Below, piece by piece: positions 34,428 through 39,509 of a stretch of DNA of 39,509 nucleotides (the first letter of the stretch is position 1; the number at the start of each line of letters is the position of its first letter). Both the position numbers and the translations under genes were made by a program. This stretch comes from Bacteroidales bacterium (GTDB lineage Bacteria; Bacteroidota; Bacteroidia; Bacteroidales; UBA1402), in NCBI GenBank assembly GCA_017464285.1, contig JAFUDT010000014.1:155787-195295 (forward strand). The letters are read 5' to 3'. A model generated the notes under the pieces. The model was not told the DNA's origin, did not search any database, and worked only from the letters and a program-made list of their open reading frames with translations.

Positions 34428-35879
34428 ATGAGCGAACACATCGGCACCCTCCCAAACAGCCATCTGGCAGCAGACACCATCTGCGCCATAGCCACCGCCC
34501 CGGGCGGAGCTCTGGGTCTCATCCGAGTCAGCGGACTGCATGCCCTTGCTGCCACTTCGGCCATCTTCCGGCCCAATGCACAGGCCGGCAGGCAGGCGCC
34601 ACCACTGACGGAGCGTCGGCCTTACTCCCAGACCCTCGGGCTGATTGTCGATGGAGAAGAGACTGTCGATGAAGTGCTGGTCTCGGTATTCAAGGCACCA
34701 CATTCCTACACTGGAGAAGACAGCACCGAGATCAGCTGCCACGGCTCAGACTATATACTGCAGAGGGTCATGCGACTGCTCCTCGCACAAGGATGCCGTC
34801 AGGCCCGGCCCGGTGAGTTCACACAAAGGGCTTTTCTCAACGGCAGGATGGATCTGAGTCAGGCCGAGGCTGTGGCCGACCTGATTGCCTCCTCCTCACA
34901 GGCGGGCCATCGGCTGGCCATGCAGCAGATGCGTGGCGGTTTTTCCCAAGAGCTGGGGAAATTGCGTGAAAAATTACTCAGCCTCGTCTCTCTGCTGGAG
35001 TTGGAACTGGATTTCAGCGATCATGAAGACCTGGAATTTGCCGACCGGCACGAACTGAGAGCTCTCGCTCAAGAAATTGAAAGACTTATCGGGGGCCTTG
35101 CAGATTCCTTTCGTCTGGGCAATGCCCTTAAGAACGGCATTCCGGTAGCCATCGTCGGCGAGACCAATGCCGGAAAATCCACCTTGCTCAATGCCCTGCT
35201 CCATGAGGACCGGGCTATTGTCTCGGACATTCCCGGCACCACACGCGACAGCATCGAAGACACTGTCAACCTGCAGGGAGTGGACTTCCGCTTTATCGAC
35301 ACAGCCGGTCTGCGGCATACCGACGACCGGATTGAACGTCTGGGCATTGACCGCAGCCTCAGCAAAATCGACCAGGCTTCCATTGTCCTGTGGCTGCTGG
35401 ATGCTACCCGGTCCAAGGAACAGATTGAAGCACTGTCTGCACAGATTCTGCCCCGCTGCACAGACAAGACCCTCATCCTGCTCTACAACAAGGCCGACCT
35501 CCGGCCGCAGCCGGATCCTCAAGCCAGCGAGTTCACAGAGATTCCCGACGGCTTTCCTGCCAATACCAGGGTGCTGGCCATTTCAGCCAAAAAGCAATGG
35601 CAGATCGACCGTCTGGAGCAAATGCTCATCGACACAGTCCGCCTGCCGGAAATATCACAAAGCGAGATCATTGTCACCAACCTGCGCCATTTCGAAGCTC
35701 TCGACCATGGCCGTACTGCCATCCGGCGAGTCCTGCAAGGCTTGGATGACGGCCTGTCTGGAGATTTCATTGCCCAAGATCTTCGCGAATGTCTCTACTA
35801 TCTCGGCCTCATCACCGGCGACATCACCACCGACGAAGTCCTCGGGCAAATCTTCTCGAAATTCTGCATCGGTAAGTAA
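34428..35879 (+). CDS. mnmE: tRNA modification GTPase MnmE
   Basis: 483 residues from the ATG at 34428; the open frame upstream overlaps the fRMsr gene. The N-terminal folate-binding domain contains LGLIRVSG and FTQRAFLNGRMDLSQAEAV. A helical domain encloses the G domain with GETNAGKST (~244-252), DTAGLR and NKADL. The C-terminal FCIGK supplies the essential cysteine. With MnmG it adds the carboxymethylaminomethyl group to U34 of certain tRNAs. It is the last core gene before the AT-rich accessory region. Confidence 0.97.
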   Translation: MSEHIGTLPNSHLAADTICAIATAPGGALGLIRVSGLHALAATSAIFRPNAQAGRQAPPLTERRPYSQTLGLIVDGEETVDEVLVSVFKAPHSYTGEDSTEISCHGSDYILQRVMRLLLAQGCRQARPGEFTQRAFLNGRMDLSQAEAVADLIASSSQAGHRLAMQQMRGGFSQELGKLREKLLSLVSLLELELDFSDHEDLEFADRHELRALAQEIERLIGGLADSFRLGNALKNGIPVAIVGETNAGKSTLLNALLHEDRAIVSDIPGTTRDSIEDTVNLQGVDFRFIDTAGLRHTDDRIERLGIDRSLSKIDQASIVLWLLDATRSKEQIEALSAQILPRCTDKTLILLYNKADLRPQPDPQASEFTEIPDGFPANTRVLAISAKKQWQIDRLEQMLIDTVRLPEISQSEIIVTNLRHFEALDHGRTAIRRVLQGLDDGLSGDFIAQDLRECLYYLGLITGDITTDEVLGQIFSKFCIGK

Positions 35880-35932
35880 GTGTTTTATAATCAATTAGTT
35901 ATAAGTTCTGCAAAACTGTTATTTTTGTGCCA

Positions 35933-35990
35933 AAACTAGCTGAAAATGAACTCGTCAAAGAGTCATTTCGGCTAGTTTCGCTTTTTTGGC
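35933..35990 (+). terminator. Long hairpin with T tract after mnmE
   Basis: The arms 35933-35953 and 35960-35978 pair with one G-U and two bulged A residues around a 6-base loop. TTTCGCTTTTTT follows. It would serve as the mnmE terminator. Confidence 0.7.
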
Positions 35991-36021
35991 GTTTAATCTG
36001 ATTTCCGGTCATTTAAGAGCG

Positions 36022-36062
36022 TTTTGTCACAAAACCACCTTTTGTGACAGAGTTTTGTCACA
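36022..36062. repeat. TTTTGTCACA repeat cluster
   Basis: TTTTGTCACA occurs at 36022-36031 and again at 36053-36062, 31 bases apart. Between them TGTCACAAAA (36025-36034) and TTTTGTGACA (36040-36049) form a perfect 10-bp inverted repeat with loop CCACC. The arrangement suggests a protein-binding site, for example for a recombinase; this is inference. Confidence 0.6.
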
Positions 36063-36087
36063 GATTTCCGAGAAAGTTACCAAACCT

Positions 36088-36122
36088 CGTGTTTTATGAA
36101 ATATTTTTGGAGATTTCACACG
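36088..36122. repeat. Interrupted inverted repeat
   Basis: CGTG plus TGAAAT on the left (36088-36091, 36097-36102) match ATTTCA plus CACG on the right (36113-36118, 36119-36122) around an AT-rich centre. Confidence 0.4.
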
Positions 36123-36301
36123 AATAAGTATCGGTTTTAAAACTACCTTATAAGCAACGTTGCTAGAATGTTTCAAGGATGAGTTCTAAGGGCGAGAAGG
36201 TCAACCTTGTTTGCATTTCCTAGGCGCAGCCTTAAATGGCTGTGAAACAGGATATATCTGACTCTTCTCTTGTGAAACAGTATGAATCCAGACTTCTGCT
36301 G

Positions 36302-36700
36302 CTACATAATCAATGGCCGGGCAATCCGATCAAATTCTTCGACCGGGATGGGCCTGAAACTGCGTACAAGGGCAATAACTTCCACTTGGCGGTTGAGTGC
36401 ATATGTATAGTCATCCAAGCGAATGGTGACGTCACAGAAATCTTCATAACTCCATTTCTGTTCAACGATGGTGCGCCCTTCACTTATTCTGTCGGAAATC
36501 AAATAAAAGTGATGCAGGCTGACATGCCAGTCTTTGAAAGCAACTTTCTCCACATAAAACTTTTCTCCGTCCTTGCAGACCATCTCGCTTTTCAGGAGTT
36601 TCCCTTCTCGCATGACTCTTCTTGGCCTGCTTTGTTTTCTTATTGCAATTAAGGTAGCAGCTACAAGAATGGCTAAGACCAACAATGAAAGCCAACTCAT
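36302..36700 (-). CDS. Hypothetical protein with one N-terminal membrane helix
   Basis: 132 residues if started at the ATG at 36700 (MSWLSLLVLAILVAATLIAI); an ATG-like start at 36742 would overlap the PPOX gene by 23 bases. A basic stretch (RKQSRPRRVMREGK) follows the helix. The rest is a soluble domain rich in charged and aromatic residues (KFYVEKVAFKDWHVSLHHFY), ending in VEEFDRIARPLIM. I do not recognise a family. It is the third gene of the minus-strand hxlR run and may be co-transcribed with the PPOX gene, 19 bases upstream. AT-richer than core genes. Confidence 0.6.
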   Translation of the reverse strand: MSWLSLLVLAILVAATLIAIRKQSRPRRVMREGKLLKSEMVCKDGEKFYVEKVAFKDWHVSLHHFYLISDRISEGRTIVEQKWSYEDFCDVTIRLDDYTYALNRQVEVIALVRSFRPIPVEEFDRIARPLIM

Positions 36701-36719
36701 ACTAATAAATACGAATATG

Positions 36720-37169
36720 TCAATTACGCTTTTTTTCTCCAAAAGGATTCAAATCCACATACTGTCCAGCAGCGCGGTCATAGTGGCGGAGAATCGGTGG
36801 AGTAGGCGTAAGGTCATAGTAATCCAGGCGGTCAATCTCTATACGGAAATAGACCAGGGACCTGTAGTCCGGATATAACCTGGGCAGGACCGGATTGGTT
36901 TTGTAGATCTCCTTGCAGATATCGTCCGGGACATCAAATACGGCATCGCCGCTCACGCGAACTGAGACGTTTCCTTTCCGGGAAAGAATCTCTACAGCGG
37001 GATTCTCTTGCAATTCCGCATAGACGCGTTTGTGTGGACCCGTGGCGAACCAGAGAGTGGTTTCCGACTGCTTCATAATCTGGAATACGCGCATCTGCGG
37101 CCGCCCATTTCCAACGGTGGCAAATGCTACCTCATTGTTCTCTTTTAGGAAATCCTGTGCTTCTTTCAT
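36720..37169 (-). CDS. Pyridoxamine 5'-phosphate oxidase-family flavoprotein
   Basis: 149 residues. It has the split-barrel FMN-binding pattern: FLKENNEVAFATVGNGRPQM, RVFQIMKQSETTLWFATGPH, the AELQENPAVEILSRKG turn and a VRVSGDAVFDV strand. Family members use FMN or F420 to reduce small molecules or bind cofactors; true PNPOx activity is not implied. It starts 11 bases after the hxlR stop, so the two are almost certainly one transcript. A regulator-adjacent flavoprotein is a common arrangement for quinone- or aldehyde-stress loci. Confidence 0.85.
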   Translation of the reverse strand: MKEAQDFLKENNEVAFATVGNGRPQMRVFQIMKQSETTLWFATGPHKRVYAELQENPAVEILSRKGNVSVRVSGDAVFDVPDDICKEIYKTNPVLPRLYPDYRSLVYFRIEIDRLDYYDLTPTPPILRHYDRAAGQYVDLNPFGEKKRN

Positions 37170-37180
37170 GGCTCTGAGGT

Positions 37181-37531
37181 TTATACAAGTACTTTCCCGT
37201 GCGTGACATCTTGAAAGTGTTCCACCGCCCAGCCGACGAGGCCGTCCACGTGAGGCATTAAAGATTCTCCAAGCGGAGTAAGGGAATATTCCACGTGCGG
37301 CGGTACCTCCGGATAAGCTTTACGCCTAACAAGGCCGTCCCGTTCCAAACTCTTGAGCGTGGCCGACAACATCTTCTCGGACACATCACTCATTTCCTTA
37401 TATATTTGACCGAAGCGAAGGGTCCCATACTTATGCAGGTGATACAGGACCAGCAGGGACCATTTGTCGCCGAAACGGGCGATGACATTCCGAATGGGAC
37501 AAGTAAGATAAGCGGTATTGACTTCTTTCAT
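37181..37531 (-). CDS. HxlR-family winged-helix transcriptional regulator
   Basis: 116 residues. The family's start TCPIRNVIARFGDKWSLLVL has its conserved cysteine at Cys11, the residue that senses electrophiles or oxidants in YodB, HypR and similar regulators. A winged helix follows (FGQIYKEMSDVSEKMLSATL, RDGLVRRKAYPEVPPHVEYS), then a dimerisation helix. It is divergent from the double SnoaL gene; palindromic TACT/AGTA boxes lie in the shared upstream region, and it probably represses both transcripts. It is first gene of a run with the PPOX protein. Confidence 0.92.
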   Translation of the reverse strand: MKEVNTAYLTCPIRNVIARFGDKWSLLVLYHLHKYGTLRFGQIYKEMSDVSEKMLSATLKSLERDGLVRRKAYPEVPPHVEYSLTPLGESLMPHVDGLVGWAVEHFQDVTHGKVLV

Positions 37532-37550
37532 AACGCGTGATTGGATGCAG

Positions 37551-37582
37551 CAAAGGTAAAGAAGATATTTATACTTTCCAAT
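37551..37582 (-). promoter_or_regulatory. Promoter of the hxlR operon
   Basis: On the minus strand ATTG (37582-37579), 20 bases, TACCTTTG (37558-37551), 20 bases before the hxlR ATG. Confidence 0.7.
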
Positions 37583-37586
37583 AGTA
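37572..37586. promoter_or_regulatory. YodB-like operator overlapping the hxlR promoter
   Basis: TACT (37572-37575), 7 bases, AGTA (37583-37586): exactly the TACT-N7-AGTA layout known for the Bacillus HxlR-family repressor YodB. It covers the -33 region. Confidence 0.55.
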
Positions 37587-37686
37587 AGCGTGAAATAACT
37601 ACTTTCGAAAAAAATATTTTCAAAAAAGTAATCACCATATATGTCGCGTCAATTGCATTCTTCCCCATTTCTTACGAAAAAACTAT

Positions 37687-37704
37687 ATACTTACAAAAAA
37701 GTAT
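37687..37704. promoter_or_regulatory. Palindromic operator upstream of the SnoaL promoter
   Basis: ATACTT (37687-37692), 6 bases, AAGTAT (37699-37704): a perfect inverted repeat just upstream of the -33 box. Extra TACT (37600, 37706) and AGTA (37627) half-sites lie in the same 250-base region. Confidence 0.55.
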
Positions 37705-37708
37705 CTAC

Positions 37709-37739
37709 TTGACAAATATTCAGTATTGCCATACCTTTG
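37709..37739 (+). promoter_or_regulatory. Promoter of the SnoaL-macrodomain-SirTM transcript
   Basis: TTG (37709-37711), 20 bases, TACCTTTG (37732-37739), about 40 bases before the ATG at 37781. Confidence 0.7.
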
Positions 37740-37780
37740 CATCGTCAAACAGATCAAAACAATTTAAACGCAATAGCATC

Positions 37781-38563
37781 ATGGCACACACTGATTTTGA
37801 AAGAATGGTAGTCGAGGAACTCAAATCCATCGAAACCGGGGCAACCGAGCCCATCGCTTACATCAACGCAAATCATTACATACAGCACAATCTGGGCGTG
37901 GCCGACGGTCTGGCCGGATTCGGTGCCGCCCTGGGTGCCCTCAAGGACTTTCCGGAGGCCGCAAAGGTGAACACCGTGCGCGTATTCCAGGATGGAAACT
38001 ATGTGGTCGCCCACACCGACTACAACTTTTTCGGCCCCAAGATTGGCTTCGACATCTTCCGTTTCCAAGACGGCAAAATCGTAGAGCACTGGGATAACCT
38101 GCAGGAGACGCCGAAATCGGCCAATCCTTCCGGTCACGCCATGCTGGACGGTGCCACCGAAATCAAAGACCTTGACAAGACGGCCGAGAACAAGACCCTG
38201 GCCGAAAACTTCGTGAAGGATGTCCTGATGGGTCTGCATCCGGAAAAGATTGCCTCCTACTATGACGGCAACAAGTACATCCAGCACAACCCCGGCATTG
38301 CTGACGGTCTGGACGGCCTTGGCGCAGCTCTTGCAGCAATGGCTGAACAGGGCATCGAGATGAAGTACGACACGCTCCACAAGGTGCTGGGCAAAGGCAA
38401 CTTCGTCCTTACCGTGAGCGAAGGCTACTTGGGCGGCGCTCACACCTCCTACTACGACCTCTTCCGCATCGAGAATGGCAAGATTGCCGAACACTGGGAT
38501 ACCATCGAGCCCATCCTCCCGGAAGACAAAAGGCTGAATGCCAATGGAAAATTCGGATTCTGA
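37781..38563 (+). CDS. Tandem SnoaL-like (NTF2-fold) protein
   Basis: 260 residues from the ATG at 37781; codons before it lie in the operator region. Two SnoaL-like domains are arranged in tandem: YIQHNLGVADGLAGFGAAL (from residue 33) and YIQHNPGIADGLDGLGAAL (from about residue 166). Each is followed by a DxF/YDLFRxxxGKIxEHWD strand pair (FDIFRFQDGKIVEHWD and YDLFRIENGKIAEHWD). The repeat period is about 133 residues, showing an internal duplication. NTF2-fold proteins may be isomerases, hydrolases or binding proteins; no reaction can be assigned. No signal peptide. The macrodomain gene begins inside its last codons. Confidence 0.88.
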   Translation: MAHTDFERMVVEELKSIETGATEPIAYINANHYIQHNLGVADGLAGFGAALGALKDFPEAAKVNTVRVFQDGNYVVAHTDYNFFGPKIGFDIFRFQDGKIVEHWDNLQETPKSANPSGHAMLDGATEIKDLDKTAENKTLAENFVKDVLMGLHPEKIASYYDGNKYIQHNPGIADGLDGLGAALAAMAEQGIEMKYDTLHKVLGKGNFVLTVSEGYLGGAHTSYYDLFRIENGKIAEHWDTIEPILPEDKRLNANGKFGF

Positions 38564-39332
38564 AAATATTCGACTTGAGTGGCTTTGCCGATACCTGCTG
38601 GATGAGAATCCCAGGTATCGGCAGATGCCTATGCCGGACTCCCGGCATGAGCGCCGGGATCTTTTCCGGGCACTGATGAACGTGCGTCTTCCGATGCCCG
38701 CTTCTGAGGAGTTCCTGCGGGTTCAGGATGAGCAGTTACAAGTGCAGTTGGCGGAGAAAGGCGCAGTGGAGATTCTTCGCATCGCTCAGAATGACATCTT
38801 GGAATGGCAAGGCGACATCACACGCCTCAAAGTGGATGCTATCGTCAATGCTGCCAATTCGCAGATGCTGGGCTGTTTTGTGCCCCTTCACCGCTGCATT
38901 GACAATGCCATCCATTCGGCAGCGGGCGTACAGCTCAGGCTTGCGTGCGAGGAGATGATGCACGGCACGGAAGAGCCCACGGGCAGCGCTCGGATCACCT
39001 CCGGATTCAACCTCCCGGCAAAGTATGTCATACACACCGTCGGCCCCATTGTGATGACTCCCCAGCCGCTTCGCCAGCAGGAAGTGCAGCTGGCTTCCTG
39101 CTATTCTTCCTGTCTGGACCTTGCACATAAAAAGGGGCTGGAGTCCGTTGCTTTCTGCTGCATCTCCACCGGAGAATTCCGCTTTCCCAACGATCGGGCG
39201 TGTGGGATAGCCGTTTCAACCGTCCGTTCATGGATGGCTGGCCACCCGGATTCATCCGTAAAAACCATCATCTTCAACACTTTCAAAGATATCGACCATG
39301 AACTTTATCAAAACGCCCTTGCAAAAGGCTGA
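38538..39332 (+). CDS. Zinc-dependent-type macrodomain ADP-ribosyl hydrolase
   Basis: 264 residues from the ATG at 38538 (38544 also possible). An N-terminal helical extension (~1-85) leads to the macrodomain (~86-264): WQGDITRLKVDAIVNAANSQ, then GCFVPLHRCIDNAIHSAAG, where Cys113, His118 and Cys120 match the Zn ligands of zinc-dependent macrodomains found beside SirTM. Further motifs are AKYVIHTVGPIV and CCISTGEFRFPNDRA. These enzymes remove ADP-ribose from proteins modified by SirTM. It overlaps the SnoaL gene by 26 bases and the sirtuin start by 35, so all three should be translated together. Confidence 0.92.
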   Translation: MPMENSDSENIRLEWLCRYLLDENPRYRQMPMPDSRHERRDLFRALMNVRLPMPASEEFLRVQDEQLQVQLAEKGAVEILRIAQNDILEWQGDITRLKVDAIVNAANSQMLGCFVPLHRCIDNAIHSAAGVQLRLACEEMMHGTEEPTGSARITSGFNLPAKYVIHTVGPIVMTPQPLRQQEVQLASCYSSCLDLAHKKGLESVAFCCISTGEFRFPNDRACGIAVSTVRSWMAGHPDSSVKTIIFNTFKDIDHELYQNALAKG

Positions 39333-39509
39333 GACGGCCATTGTGCAGGCCGATGCCGTCCTCATCGGTGCTGGAGCCGGGCTTTCCACCGCCGCTGGGA
39401 TCAACTACAGCGGCCCGGACTTCGAGAAAGCCTTCGCCGATATGATTGCATGCTACGGCTTCACGGATCTGTACACGTCCTCGTTCTACCCGTTCCAAAG
39501 CGAGGAAGA
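39298..39509 (+). CDS. Class M sirtuin (SirTM), N-terminal part
   Basis: 70 codons from the ATG at 39298; the gene runs off the window end. The NAD-binding sirtuin motif reads GAGAGLSTAAGINYSG, with the SirTM-type loop GINYSGPDFEKAFADM in place of the usual DFRSP loop. A YGFTDLYTSSFYPF segment, also typical of class M, follows. SirTM proteins are ADP-ribosyltransferases rather than efficient deacylases; in known operons they modify a lipoylated GcvH-like protein. The acceptor protein and lipoate ligase, if present, would lie beyond the window. Overlaps the macrodomain gene. Confidence 0.9.
   Translation, partial: MNFIKTPLQKAETAIVQADAVLIGAGAGLSTAAGINYSGPDFEKAFADMIACYGFTDLYTSSFYPFQSEE

Larger units (their letters stand above)
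35880..36301. other. Gene-free AT-rich region after mnmE
   Basis: About 420 bases with no convincing coding sequence. It contains a long hairpin (35933-35978), a repeat cluster (36022-36062), an interrupted inverted repeat (36088-36122), a 10-bp palindrome GCAACGTTGC near 36154-36163 and a TATTTTTG -7 match at 35920-35927. Composition is clearly lower in GC than mnmE. I see no integrase gene. Confidence 0.6.

Noticed and set aside
36022..36062. TTTTGTCACA repeats as a CRISPR remnant
   Set aside because: Only two direct copies of 10 bases, no spacer array and no cas genes.
36236..36652. A 138-codon plus-strand frame opposite the small membrane-protein gene
   Set aside because: No domain signal and no promoter; the minus-strand frame has a clear membrane helix and lies in an operon.

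Overview
The window comes from a Bacteroidales (Bacteroidia) chromosome. The evidence is the gene families present: DUF4827 and DUF4491 proteins, a 6-bladed beta-propeller lipoprotein, a GH2 with a DUF4982-like region, and a TPR/PD40 protein of Bacteroidales type. In addition, many genes are preceded by the Bacteroidetes promoter pattern, a -33 TTTG followed 19-20 bases later by a -7 TAnnTTTG. Shine-Dalgarno sequences are not conspicuous. Most of the window is GC-rich core genome. Two stretches are visibly AT-richer: about 240-2037 and about 35880-37780.

Layout. 1-238 is the 3' end of hemW. 320-1986 (minus) is a lipoprotein pair, a beta-propeller gene followed by a thiol-type lipoprotein gene broken by two single-base homopolymer indels. 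2038-2634 (minus) is a DEDDy 3'-5' exonuclease. 2818-8075 (plus) is a tight run of ftsK, a DUF362 ferredoxin-like protein, a LolA-like carrier and trxB. rplU-rpmA, a DUF4491 protein and an orphan ECF S component follow, each with recognisable promoters or terminators. 10204-19403 is a long minus-strand block read right to left: clc channel, fmt, ECF sigma factor, a 52-residue small ORF, rpe, comEC, nrnA-like, DUF4827 lipoprotein, glmM. 19531-30351 (plus) holds a GH2-like enzyme with an altered catalytic motif, then a thioester-less alpha-2-macroglobulin and its usual partner pbpC. A ttcA-like gene (minus) converges on pbpC. 31174-35879 (plus) holds a TPR/PD40 protein, a nucleoside phosphorylase, a membrane-anchored free-methionine-sulfoxide reductase and mnmE.

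After mnmE the character changes. About 420 bases of gene-free, AT-rich DNA carry a long hairpin and a cluster of TTTTGTCACA repeats. An accessory locus follows. On the minus strand are an HxlR-type regulator, a PPOX-family flavoprotein and a small membrane protein. Diverging on the plus strand are a tandem double SnoaL-like protein, a zinc-dependent-type macrodomain hydrolase and a class M sirtuin (SirTM), which runs off the window. The divergent intergenic region contains TACT/AGTA palindromes placed over both promoters, as expected for an HxlR-family switch. I consider this the most interesting part of the window: a putative electrophile- or oxidant-responsive ADP-ribosylation and de-ADP-ribosylation module joined to a double SnoaL protein.

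No tRNA, rRNA, CRISPR array or intact insertion sequence was recognised.
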